Source: Paenibacillus rhizovicinus
GTDB taxonomy: Bacteria > Bacillota > Bacilli > Paenibacillales > Paenibacillaceae
DNA: 64,000 nucleotides
Direction of reading: 5' to 3'
Assembly (NCBI RefSeq): GCF_010365285.1
Contig: NZ_CP048286.1
Location: 2,928,501 to 2,992,500, forward strand
This document shows, piece after piece, positions 8,989 to 16,698 of the stretch. The position numbers and the translations under genes were made by a program. Below the pieces are notes generated by a model. The model had not been told where the DNA came from and did no database searches. It worked only from the letters and a program-made list of their open reading frames with translations. The first letter of the stretch is position 1, and each line of letters opens with the position of its first letter.

Positions 8989-9891
8989 TTATTTCGCTGC
9001 CAGCAAACGGGTGGTGTCAGGCACTTCGTCAAACCATTTCTTGTAGAGGTCCGCGTACGTGCCGTTCTCGATGACAGCTTTGATTGCCGGATCCAGCTCA
9101 GCTTTCAGCTCACTGCCTTTCGGATAAGCCAGCCCGTAATACTCCGGATTGAAGTTGACATCGTCCAGCACTTCCTTGTATTTCTTGTCCGGATTGTTCT
9201 TGATGTAATCCCGAACGATGGCGATGTCCGCCACGACGGCATCTGCGCCGCCTTTATCCAGCTCCAGCAACGCGACGGCATTGCTGTCGAACTTCTTCAA
9301 GTCCGTATTGCCTTTCCCCATAATCTTCGTCATGAGCGTATCCGCCGTCGTTCCGCCCTGCAAGGCAACCTTCTTCCCCTTCAAATCCAGCGCGCTCGCA
9401 ATGGCACTGTCTTCCTTGACCATGATGACATTCTTGGATTCAAAATACGGCATGGAGAAATCGTACGTCTGCGCCCGATCCGCTGTAATCGAAATGCTCG
9501 ATACGCCGGCCTGGTACTCCTTGCCCTGTTTGACGCTCTCCAGCATGGCATCCCAACCGACGTTGCGCACCTCGTATTTCAGCCCTGCTTCCTTCATCAC
9601 CGCCGCGAGAAAATCGATGTCGAAGCCCTTCAGTTCGTCCTTATCCATGAATTCCATGGGGGCGTAGCTGGCATCGCTGGCAAACTGGTACGTCGTCTCG
9701 GCGGCGGCATTTCCGCTGTCACTGCCGGTGTTGGCGGCAGTACTGCTGCCGTTGCCAGAGCCGCCATCGTTGGTGCCGGAAGTATCGGCCGCTGCTCCGC
9801 CTTCGGTATTTTCAACCTTCTTTGCTCCACAGCCTGCGAGCATGATTACGCACATTAATGTAATGATACCTAACATAAACTTCCTGTTCAT
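8989..9891 (-). CDS. Polar amino acid ABC transporter, substrate-binding lipoprotein
   Basis: A 300-residue secreted lipoprotein with signal peptide MNRKFMLGIITLMCVIMLAGC (lipobox LAGC). A Gly/Ser/Thr/Asn-rich linker follows, then an SBP_bac_3 domain beginning YQFASDASYAPMEFMD with FDIDFLAAVMKEAGL. It captures a polar amino acid outside the membrane and delivers it to the permease. It is the first gene of the operon, with a good promoter at 9928-9956 and a 19-bp palindrome further upstream. Arginine or glutamine are likely substrates by family, but this is not proven. Confidence 0.92.
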   Translation of the reverse strand: MNRKFMLGIITLMCVIMLAGCGAKKVENTEGGAAADTSGTNDGGSGNGSSTAANTGSDSGNAAAETTYQFASDASYAPMEFMDKDELKGFDIDFLAAVMKEAGLKYEVRNVGWDAMLESVKQGKEYQAGVSSISITADRAQTYDFSMPYFESKNVIMVKEDSAIASALDLKGKKVALQGGTTADTLMTKIMGKGNTDLKKFDSNAVALLELDKGGADAVVADIAIVRDYIKNNPDKKYKEVLDDVNFNPEYYGLAYPKGSELKAELDPAIKAVIENGTYADLYKKWFDEVPDTTRLLAAK

Positions 9892-9927
9892 CCTACGTCC
9901 CCCTCATGAAATCCGAATCATAAGCCA

Positions 9928-9956
9928 ATTCTATCAAGGAAAGTTCGGGTATTCAA
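9928..9956 (-). promoter_or_regulatory. SigA-type promoter of amino acid transporter operon
   Basis: On the minus strand TTGAAT (9951-9956) and TAGAAT (9928-9933) are separated by exactly 17 bp, a near-consensus vegetative promoter 37 bp before the lipoprotein start. Confidence 0.65.
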
Positions 9957-9972
9957 TTCATTTCCAGAAATA

Positions 9973-9991
9973 ATGTTAGATTATCTAACAT
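9973..9991. promoter_or_regulatory. 19-bp palindrome upstream of amino acid transporter promoter
   Basis: ATGTTAGAT-T-ATCTAACAT is a perfect inverted repeat with 9-bp arms. It lies 16 bp upstream of the -35 box, where an activator would bind. The regulator is not encoded next to it. Confidence 0.5.
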
Positions 9992-10000
9992 ATAATCTAC

Positions 10001-10048
10001 AAAAAAGACGCCCGATCCGCAGCACGCTCGCTGCAGAACCGGACGCCT
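10001..10048 (-). terminator. Rho-independent terminator after tandem KdpD gene
   Basis: On the minus strand an imperfect stem GGCGTCCGGTTCTGCAGC / GCTGCGGATCGGGCGTC is followed by T6. It lies 24 bp after the stop of the 778-residue KdpD-like gene and before the amino acid transporter promoter. Confidence 0.8.
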
Positions 10049-10071
10049 AACGTTCCAACGCCTATCTTCTA

Positions 10072-12408
10072 CTACTCTTCTTCTTCCCCTAATGCCATAT
10101 TCGGATTAAAGTCCGCCACGACCAAGACATCCATATGACGGCCTTCGCGCAAAATCGTATCAATGACCGGTTTCTGCTTCAACCGGCTCCAGAAACCGCG
10201 GCCCGACTGTCCCAGAATCATCTGCGTGCTCTTCAGCCCGTTCGCCTTCGCAAGCAGCGCATCCGGAATCCGGTTCGCGGTAACGCCCTGCTCCGCTTCG
10301 AACGTCCCTCCGAGCCGGTCGACGAGATCCTTGATCTCCTCGATCCGCTGATCGCAGGCAGCCGAGCGTTCCCCTTCGGGACGCACGTAATGCACATGCC
10401 AATCGGCCTTCAGGCGGTAAGCGATACGGAAGCCGCGGCGAATGAGGCGTTCCGCGTTCTTGCCCGTCGTGACCGCGACGAAGATGGACTCGTGCCGGCG
10501 CCAAGGACCGCGCAGCGAACCGTGGCGTTCCCACGACTCCAAGCGCTCATCCACATCGTCGGCGATCTCCCGCAGCGCAAGCTCGCGGAGCGCGATCAGA
10601 TTGCCGGTCTTGAAGAAGCCGGCAAGCGCGCCTTCCACATCTTCCGCCTTGTAGATCAATCCGTCCCGCATACGCTCCTGCAGCGCGCTTGGCGCAACGT
10701 CGATCAGCTCGATTTCGTCCGCCAGACGGAGAAATTGATCCGGCACCGTTTCACTCACGATCGTCCCCGTAATATGTTCCACGGCGTCCTTCAAGCTCTC
10801 CAGATGCTGCACGTTCATCGTCGAAATGACCGAGATGCCAGCATCCAGGATTTCGCGAATATCTTCATAACGGCGCTTGTTGCGGCTGCCCGGGACGTTG
10901 GCGTGCGCCAGATCGTCGATCAGCACCACCTCGGGGTTGCGGGCGATGATGGCTGCAACGTCCATTTCTTCGGTCCCCCGCTCCCCGGCTTCAATCCGCG
11001 GAATAGCCGTCAACCGGCCGACCTGAGCGTCCGTATCCGCCCGGCCATGCGTATCCACGTAACCGATGACGACATCGATGTCCTTGCGAAGCAAATCATT
11101 GCCTTCGCGCAGCATCATATAGGTTTTCCCCGCTCCCGGCGCCGCGCCAACGTACACCTTGAACGTGCCGCGCCGGATGCTTTCGATCTTCTTCTCGACT
11201 TCCTGCTCGCTCAAACGGCGGTAAGGCTCGGAAGGCGGTTTCGACACCGCGCGTTTCACCGGCAGCACCCGCTCGCCCTCATGCTCCGCACGGTCGGCCA
11301 TGAAGAACACATCGATATTGCGCGTCTGTTTCAACAGGGCGCGCGCGATAGAGCCCTGACGCAGCTCTTCCGTTCGAGTCTGTTTGGAATGGCCCATGAC
11401 GATCCGGGTCGCGTTAATCAGCATCGCGTAACGGATCAACGCCCGCGGCACTTGCTTGCGGCCCGAGATCGCGATTTCGCGGAAACCCGCGTCGATCTTC
11501 TCGACCAGCTTCAGGATCGACTTCTTGAACGCTTCCCGCTCCTTGGTCGGTTCCTGGCTGGTGTCGGTGAAGACGACGACTTGCAGATCGCCCCCGAGAC
11601 GCTTGGCAATTTGCTGCCCGCGCCGAATGTAGATCGAACCATTAATATGGTACTGCGCCGCGACCAAGATGCGCTCGGATGCCCCGGAAGGACCGATAAA
11701 GCCTTGTTCCTCGCGGTATTTCTCCAGCGACTCGTTCACGCCCTCCGCCACCAGGCGCAGGGTCAATTCCCGCAGCTTGCCGACATTGCCGCGCTTCAGC
11801 AGTTCCGGGTCCTTCACGTTGTTCAGCCGGCCTTCGCTGAGCCGATTCAATATCGTCTCCGGCGACACGTCGATAAGGCGCACCTCGTCCGCAAGCTCCA
11901 GCAAATCGGCGGGCACGGTGCATTCCGGCGCAATGCCGGTCAGCTTCTGGGCTTGCTCCGTCACGCCTTCCAGCTCGTAGACGTTGACTGTCGTGATGAC
12001 GCTGATGCCAAGGCTCAGCAAATACCGGATATCCTCACGCCGGGTCGGAAATTTCGCATCCGGACGGTTCTCATGCGCCAGCGAATCCACGAGCAGCACT
12101 TCCGGATTGCGTTCCACGATCGCATCCAAATTCAAATCCTTCTTTTCCACGTCGCCTTTCATCCAATGGATGCTCGGAATACGCTCTAAATCCGCGAGCT
12201 GTTCAACGGTTTCCGGACGGCGCATCGTCGAAACGGCGCACACGACTACCTCGATCCCCTGCTGCTTGAGCGCTTGCCCCTCGCGCAGCATATGATAGGT
12301 TTTTCCGGAGCCGCTGACGGCGCCGATATAGATTTTTAGTCGTCCGCGATGGATTTTAGAAATGGATAATAACAATTCCTCCGGAGTTTTACGCCGGTAG
12401 CCGGCCAT
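10072..12408 (-). CDS. Kinase-less tandem KdpD-N/universal-stress protein
   Basis: A 778-residue cytoplasmic protein made of two repeats of the KdpD sensor unit. Each repeat has a KdpD N-terminal P-loop domain (Walker A GAVSGSGKTY near residue 29 and GAAPGAGKTYMML near residue 410) and then a universal-stress-like domain (about 240-370 and 635-770). The second copy is closer to canonical KdpD (STMNVQHLESLKDAVEHITGT); the first is diverged. The membrane helices, GAF and histidine-kinase domains of KdpD are absent, so it cannot be a conventional sensor kinase. In staphylococcal KdpD the USP domain binds c-di-AMP, and this gene sits behind a c-di-AMP riboswitch. No kdpFABC genes are nearby. A role in potassium or c-di-AMP signalling is inferred. 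Confidence 0.85.
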   Translation of the reverse strand: MAGYRRKTPEELLLSISKIHRGRLKIYIGAVSGSGKTYHMLREGQALKQQGIEVVVCAVSTMRRPETVEQLADLERIPSIHWMKGDVEKKDLNLDAIVERNPEVLLVDSLAHENRPDAKFPTRREDIRYLLSLGISVITTVNVYELEGVTEQAQKLTGIAPECTVPADLLELADEVRLIDVSPETILNRLSEGRLNNVKDPELLKRGNVGKLRELTLRLVAEGVNESLEKYREEQGFIGPSGASERILVAAQYHINGSIYIRRGQQIAKRLGGDLQVVVFTDTSQEPTKEREAFKKSILKLVEKIDAGFREIAISGRKQVPRALIRYAMLINATRIVMGHSKQTRTEELRQGSIARALLKQTRNIDVFFMADRAEHEGERVLPVKRAVSKPPSEPYRRLSEQEVEKKIESIRRGTFKVYVGAAPGAGKTYMMLREGNDLLRKDIDVVIGYVDTHGRADTDAQVGRLTAIPRIEAGERGTEEMDVAAIIARNPEVVLIDDLAHANVPGSRNKRRYEDIREILDAGISVISTMNVQHLESLKDAVEHITGTIVSETVPDQFLRLADEIELIDVAPSALQERMRDGLIYKAEDVEGALAGFFKTGNLIALRELALREIADDVDERLESWERHGSLRGPWRRHESIFVAVTTGKNAERLIRRGFRIAYRLKADWHVHYVRPEGERSAACDQRIEEIKDLVDRLGGTFEAEQGVTANRIPDALLAKANGLKSTQMILGQSGRGFWSRLKQKPVIDTILREGRHMDVLVVADFNPNMALGEEEE

Positions 12409-12490
12409 AACAACAAGCCCCTTTCCTGCCCTATACCTATAAATTTACATTCTTCCTTGAAACTTATGCTCCATATGAAAACGAACATCA

Positions 12491-12546
12491 AAAAGAAGCC
12501 AACGAAAAACGGCCTCTATCTAGAGGAACGCCCCTCGCGGCTTCTT
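12491..12546 (-). terminator. Expression-platform terminator of the c-di-AMP riboswitch
   Basis: On the minus strand an outer stem AAGAAGCC/GGCTTCTT (12539-12546 with 12493-12500) encloses an inner hairpin and ends in TTTTTG. It lies between the riboswitch core and the start of the tandem KdpD gene, where ligand-dependent termination is expected. Confidence 0.75.
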
Positions 12547-12585
12547 GGCACAGATATAAAAAAGTGTCCATTTGCACGCACATTC

Positions 12586-12775
12586 GTCGCCTCTCTCGGA
12601 TCGCTTACGAGGTTAGCTGTCGGATTCGGACTTGAGAGCTGCCCTACCCGAGCTTGGCGGCCGCGGCTGCCTTGCTCAGGATTCACCCCAGGCGCAAGCT
12701 CCGAAGAAGATCTTCAGATACTTGGCATGCCATTGGTTCCCCCGTTTTCCACTGCTCGGAAATTCAGCGTGATCA
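12586..12775 (-). ncRNA. ydaO/yuaA c-di-AMP riboswitch
   Basis: The minus strand matches the ydaO-yuaA motif in order: the 5' CGCTGAATTTCCGAGC segment, a GGGGGAACCAAT loop, GGGGTGAATCC, GGGTAGGGC, TCCGAATCCG, the pseudoknot-rich ACAGCTAACCTCGTAAGCG and closing GAGAGAGGCGAC. Members of this class bind two c-di-AMP molecules and normally switch transcription off at high ligand. A terminator follows about 40 bases downstream and the first gene is the tandem KdpD-USP protein, which fits c-di-AMP control of potassium homeostasis. Recognised from memory of the Bacillus ydaO leader; no covariance search was run. Confidence 0.92.
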
Positions 12776-12800
12776 ATTACATCGTTTAAGCACGAATCGT

Positions 12801-12829
12801 ATGTTACGCTTGCCGTCGCCTTTTGTAAA
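12801..12829 (-). promoter_or_regulatory. Promoter of the c-di-AMP riboswitch transcript
   Basis: TTTACA (12824-12829) and TAACAT (12801-12806) on the minus strand are 17 bp apart, about 30 bases upstream of the riboswitch 5' end. Confidence 0.6.
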
Positions 12830-12839
12830 GGAAGTTCGT

Positions 12840-13052
12840 ACGCACTCCGCTCGCGTATGCAGTCAACCGTGCCAGATATAACGCTTACAAATGAAGCGAT
12901 CTCCAGCATCCTCCCGCATCCTCACTATATGGCTGTTTTTCGCAAAATCGGACAGCAGCGGAGGCCGATCAACGCCGCATTCGCCTATTCCCTGCCAAAT
13001 GATCAAGGAATCCGGCTGCACGCATCCGCTTCGGCCTTCCACGTACACTAGA
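12840..13052. other. Intergenic, no gene seen
   Basis: Between the riboswitch promoter and the DUF445 gene. Short frames exist on both strands but none has a ribosome site with protein-like composition. Confidence 0.4.
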
Positions 13053-14312
13053 TTAGACATTTCCGGTCGCCATCTCGATGCCCCGCAGCAGCAGGCCGAT
13101 CAGGAAGCCACATAGCGCACCGTTCACGCGGATCCACTGCAAATCCTGCCCGACCTTGTCTTCGATCAGTTCGACGAGCTGGTCGTTGTCGAGACGGTCC
13201 AGGTTCTCCCTGACGAAGGAGCCGATCCGCACATGATTGCGCTCGATCAGCGCCGCGGCCTGGCCCTTGAGCCATTGCTCGGCATCGTCGACCAGCGCTT
13301 CGTTCTCTTCGAACCGGTTCATCAACCCTTCAATAAAAGGCCATGTCGTCGTCGTAAAAGCTTCGCCGTGCAGGAAGTCGATTCCCTTCTCCCGCAGGAG
13401 CTCAACCAGCTTGTACAGCTCGCCTTCAATATCGAAAGCGTTCAGCAGCTCGTCGCGCATGGCGTCAAGCTGGCCGGATGCCGCCAATTGCGTAATCAGC
13501 AGGTCCAGCGCTTCGCGCAGCTTGCTCATGACGACAAGCCGGCGCTGCGTGTCCGGGATCTTCAGCTCATTGATCTTGGCAAGGATGAACGACTGCAGCA
13601 TCGTTCCGAGCTTATCCTCTTCCAGGTAGCCGACGAACGCATTGACCGCGAACGCCATCAGGCCGCCCAGGTTCAGCCCTTTAATGAGCGTCATGACCGC
13701 GCTGCCGAGCTCGCGGCGCATGCCTTCCGTGGCAACCCACGTTTCCGCGCGTTCTAACAGCATGTCGAGCATCCGTTCGTCCATGCCGTTCTCCTCCGCC
13801 TTCCGCAGGAAGCTGCGAAGCGCGGCCTCGAGATCGATCCGCCGCACGGCCGCCTGAATCTCTCCGGCCAGCATCGGAACGAAGCGTTCCGCGTCGACGC
13901 TGCGAACCACGCCTTCCAATAGATGCGGAAGCCGTTCACTGTGCACCGCCGAATGCAGCGCGCCGCGGACGGCGGGCAGCAGCTGCCCCATCAGTTCGAA
14001 CTGCTTCAGCTTCTCGAGCATGCTCTCTTTGGCAAGCAGCCGGTCCTCCAGCACGCGCACGATGCCCTCGGACATCTTCTTCCGATTGCGCGGCAGCAGC
14101 GCCGTATGCGGAATCGGAATGCCCAGCGGATGGCGGAACAGCGCCGTCACCGCAAACCAGTCCGCAAGCCCCCCGATGACGCCGGCTTCAAAACCCGCGT
14201 GCAGCAGCCCGAGTCCCCCGCCGCGGAACGGAATAGTCGCAGCAAAACCAGCCGCCATCACCCCGAGCGATATATTGGCAAAATGTTTATTTTTCTTCGA
14301 TTCGTTCGCCAT
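13053..14312 (-). CDS. DUF445 family membrane-associated protein (YjiN-like)
   Basis: A 419-residue protein of the DUF445 family (COG2733). The N-terminus carries a hydrophobic segment and the conserved GGLADWFAVTALFRHPLGIPIPHTALLPRNRKKM block (about 48-82). Long helical repeats follow, and a C-terminal hydrophobic segment (WIRVNGALCGFLIGLLL) probably anchors it. Function is not established. Start ATG 14312 follows AGGAGG. It appears to be a single gene. Confidence 0.85.
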   Translation of the reverse strand: MANESKKNKHFANISLGVMAAGFAATIPFRGGGLGLLHAGFEAGVIGGLADWFAVTALFRHPLGIPIPHTALLPRNRKKMSEGIVRVLEDRLLAKESMLEKLKQFELMGQLLPAVRGALHSAVHSERLPHLLEGVVRSVDAERFVPMLAGEIQAAVRRIDLEAALRSFLRKAEENGMDERMLDMLLERAETWVATEGMRRELGSAVMTLIKGLNLGGLMAFAVNAFVGYLEEDKLGTMLQSFILAKINELKIPDTQRRLVVMSKLREALDLLITQLAASGQLDAMRDELLNAFDIEGELYKLVELLREKGIDFLHGEAFTTTTWPFIEGLMNRFEENEALVDDAEQWLKGQAAALIERNHVRIGSFVRENLDRLDNDQLVELIEDKVGQDLQWIRVNGALCGFLIGLLLRGIEMATGNV

Positions 14313-14625
14313 ATTCTTCCTCCTAGGATTGCTACTTACACCATACCACTATGAGGGAACCTGTTGCAAAACATCTGCGCGAACCGACGGGCCTTAGCGG
14401 CCGGCAACCCGCACGGCTGGTGAAGCTATGCAAGGCCATGTAACTACTACATGTGGTCTTTCCGTCGGACCCAGGTGAACCGTAATTACTACCTTCCGCA
14501 TTCAGCCGTCAAAATATGACGATATGTCTATCATTTCAACAAACACTGACTAGATACATCTATAAAGAAGTTATATCCGACTTCAAGCTAACTTCAGGCA
14601 AATAGTAAGGAAGAACGCACAACGT

Positions 14626-14779
14626 AAAGTGTGTCCGCATGCGGACGAAAACAAGCCCTCCTCAAACGTCAGTTCGAAGAAGGCCGGGATGGCGGGCACG
14701 GCAACCTCCAGGCCCAGGGCGGAGCGGAACCCTTGGGGTCCCTTATGCATGGGGAGTTCCAGGGGGTGTGACACACTTT
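14626..14779. repeat. Intergenic repeat element, copy A (154 bp)
   Basis: Begins AAAGTGTGTC and ends GACACACTTT, an exact 10-bp terminal inverted repeat. Near the left end is the 14-bp palindrome GTCCGCATGCGGAC, then AAAAC.AGCCCTCCTCAAACG. The right part is G-rich and can fold (CCCTTGGGGTCCC, GGGGAGTTCCAGGGGG). It is the most diverged of the three copies internally but has the best preserved ends. Confidence 0.8.
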
Positions 14780-15068
14780 AGGGTATGGCTAGGAAAGATG
14801 TGCTGCCGACTCTAACGAACCGTATACGTCTTATACCAACAAAATAATCATCTGAATCCGGCTAAGGAATCCAGCACGCCTTATTAAGGCAAAAATGACT
14901 CGCAGGCAGGTCCAAAAGGCCAACTAGCGCTGCTGGGATTCGTTAGAATGTAAGAAGCAGAATATAAGGGCAAATAACGCCAACTCGATTCGTTAGCATC
15001 GGAGACATGATTCAAAGCGGCTAGCGTTCAACTGATGGCTGGCCAATAGCTAATAAGGACGCCGCCTG

Positions 15069-15220
15069 AAAGTGTGTCCGCATGCGGACGAAAACGAGCC
15101 CTCCTCAAACGTAACTCGAAGAAAGCCAATGTAGCACACACGACAAATTTCCGGGTCCAGGGACGGAGCCCCTGGGGTCCCCCTTAGGCAAGGGGGATTT
15201 AGGGGGTTGTGAAACGCTTT
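15069..15220. repeat. Intergenic repeat element, copy B (152 bp)
   Basis: Nearly identical to copy C from AAAGTGTGTCCGCATGCGGAC through the hairpins CCAGGG..CCCTGG and CCCCCTTAGGCAAGGGGG. The right end is GAAACGCTTT, a degenerate version of the terminal inverted repeat of copy A. Confidence 0.85.
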
Positions 15221-15263
15221 TGAACCGCTTTTGAAAGCTTCTGACCTAGACACTAAGAAAAGT

Positions 15264-15415
15264 AAAGTGTGTCCGCATGCGGACAAAAACGAGCCCTCCT
15301 CAAACGTTAGTTCGAAGAAAGCCAATGTAGCACACACGACAAATTTCCGGGTCCAGGGACGGAGCCCCTGGGGTCCCCCTTAGGCAAGGGGATTTAGGGG
15401 GTTGTGAAACGCTTT
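15264..15415. repeat. Intergenic repeat element, copy C (152 bp)
   Basis: Direct repeat of copy B, 43 bp downstream of it in the same orientation, with only a few differences. It is followed by further degenerate GAACGCTTTTGACCT-like motifs up to about 15465, suggesting local duplication of the right end. Confidence 0.85.
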
Positions 15416-15516
15416 TTGAAGGTTTTGAACCGCTTTTAAAAGGTTGTAGAACGCTTTTGACCTAATTTTAAACGTTATTAAATAAAAAAAAGGAGGGTCA
15501 AAGGGGCCCCGCCCCC

Positions 15517-16698
15517 TCACCGCTCCGCGAGGAATTGCTGCCGATACTCCGTAGGCGTCACGTTCATCTTCTTGCGGAACACCTGCGTGAAATGCCGGAC
15601 GTCCCCATAGCCAATCCGCTCGGCAATGTCCGCAAGCTTCAAACCGTGCTGCTGCAGCAGCTCCTTCGCCTGCTCAATGCGCAGGCTTATCACGTACTCC
15701 TTGTACCCCTGCCCCGTCTTCTGCTTGAACAATTGGCTGAAGTAAATGGGATTCAGGAACACGACGGACGCCACCTTCTCGAGCGACAGCTCCTCGTTGT
15801 AGTGCGCCTTCAAGTACTGCAGCGCCACGTCGATAGCATGGTCGCTGCTGCCCTCGGTCCGATCCGCGCCGGGTATGGAAGCAGCTTGACGCAGCCGCTT
15901 CACTTCCTGCGCGATCCGTTGAAAGTCGGTGATCGTGCCGGACTGCGTAATATGGAACGGCACCTTGAGATAGTGGCGGAGATGCGTCTTCAGCTCCGTG
16001 AGCATCGCTTCTACGCCCGCCGGGTTCGAGAAATGAACGATGGCCAGCAAGGTCTGCCGGTCGAAATTGACGACGAACCCCTGGCCATGCCGGTCCACCA
16101 GTTCAGACAGCACGTTCTCGATAATAAAATGCTCTAGATGTACCGGTTTGACCGCCTCTTCGATGTGCGCAAGCACGAGGTGGAAGTTCGGATATTTCTC
16201 AAAAATCGGCGCAATGTCCAGGTTGCCGATATCCAGCCCCGTCGCAAGCCGCTGGAACACCGCTTCGCGCAGATACTTCAAGTTCTGACGCAGCATATCC
16301 CCTTCCAGCGACATCTCGGTCTCCGCCTGCGTCTCCAGGGCCAACTGCTCCATCAGCTCGATGAGCCGCTGCTTGCCGATCGGCTTAAGCAGATAGTCGC
16401 GCGCGCCAAGCCGCACCGCCTCCTGGGCATAGGAGAATTCGGAATGCGCCGAAATGACGACCCATTTCACCTGCGGATATTTGCGGCGCGACATCTTCAT
16501 GAATTCCAGACCGTTGATGCCCGGCATTAAAATATCCGTCAGCACGATATCGATCGGCCGGCTTTCCAGGATGCCGACCGCCTCCTCGGCCGAGCCGGCC
16601 AGATGGATCGTATAAGCGGGAAAAGCCCGCTTGATCGTGCGTTTAACACCTTCACGGATAACGCTCTCGTCATCCGCGATAAGGATGTTCACTGCCAT
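15517..16698 (-). CDS. Response regulator, YesN type (receiver + AraC HTH)
   Basis: A 393-residue regulator with a CheY-like receiver (acidic pocket D9/D10, phospho-acceptor D55 in IVLTDILMPG, K in YLLKPIGKQ). A middle linker domain leads to a C-terminal AraC helix-turn-helix pair (LSLEKVASVVFLNPIYFSQLFKQ and LADIAERIGYGDVRHFTQVF). It is the last gene of a five-gene minus-strand operon and starts 29 bp inside the kinase gene. It probably receives phosphate from that kinase and activates the sugar importer genes. Confidence 0.92.
   Translation of the reverse strand: MAVNILIADDESVIREGVKRTIKRAFPAYTIHLAGSAEEAVGILESRPIDIVLTDILMPGINGLEFMKMSRRKYPQVKWVVISAHSEFSYAQEAVRLGARDYLLKPIGKQRLIELMEQLALETQAETEMSLEGDMLRQNLKYLREAVFQRLATGLDIGNLDIAPIFEKYPNFHLVLAHIEEAVKPVHLEHFIIENVLSELVDRHGQGFVVNFDRQTLLAIVHFSNPAGVEAMLTELKTHLRHYLKVPFHITQSGTITDFQRIAQEVKRLRQAASIPGADRTEGSSDHAIDVALQYLKAHYNEELSLEKVASVVFLNPIYFSQLFKQKTGQGYKEYVISLRIEQAKELLQQHGLKLADIAERIGYGDVRHFTQVFRKKMNVTPTEYRQQFLAER

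Larger units (their letters stand above)
14313..15516. other. 1.2-kb gene-free region with repeats
   Basis: It holds three copies of a 152-154-bp element (listed separately), about 240 bp of unique AT-rich sequence at 14780-15060, and several short copies of a TTCGTTAG motif (near 14809 inverted, 14938 and 14979). The minus-strand frames inside it (for example 15050-15337) are translations of the repeat, showing the same FEEGSFSSACGHT peptide, and lack ribosome sites. No real gene is seen. Confidence 0.75.

Noticed and set aside
10135..12189. 684-codon open frame on the plus strand
   Set aside because: Antisense shadow of the tandem KdpD gene; no ribosome site or recognisable domain.
12676..13060. 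Short ORFs on both strands in the riboswitch region
   Set aside because: They overlap the conserved riboswitch or lack ribosome sites and protein-like composition.
15050..15337. 95-codon minus-strand frame with repeated FEEGSFSSACGHT peptide
   Set aside because: It is the translation of the ~152-bp repeats (also at 14583-14774); no ribosome site.
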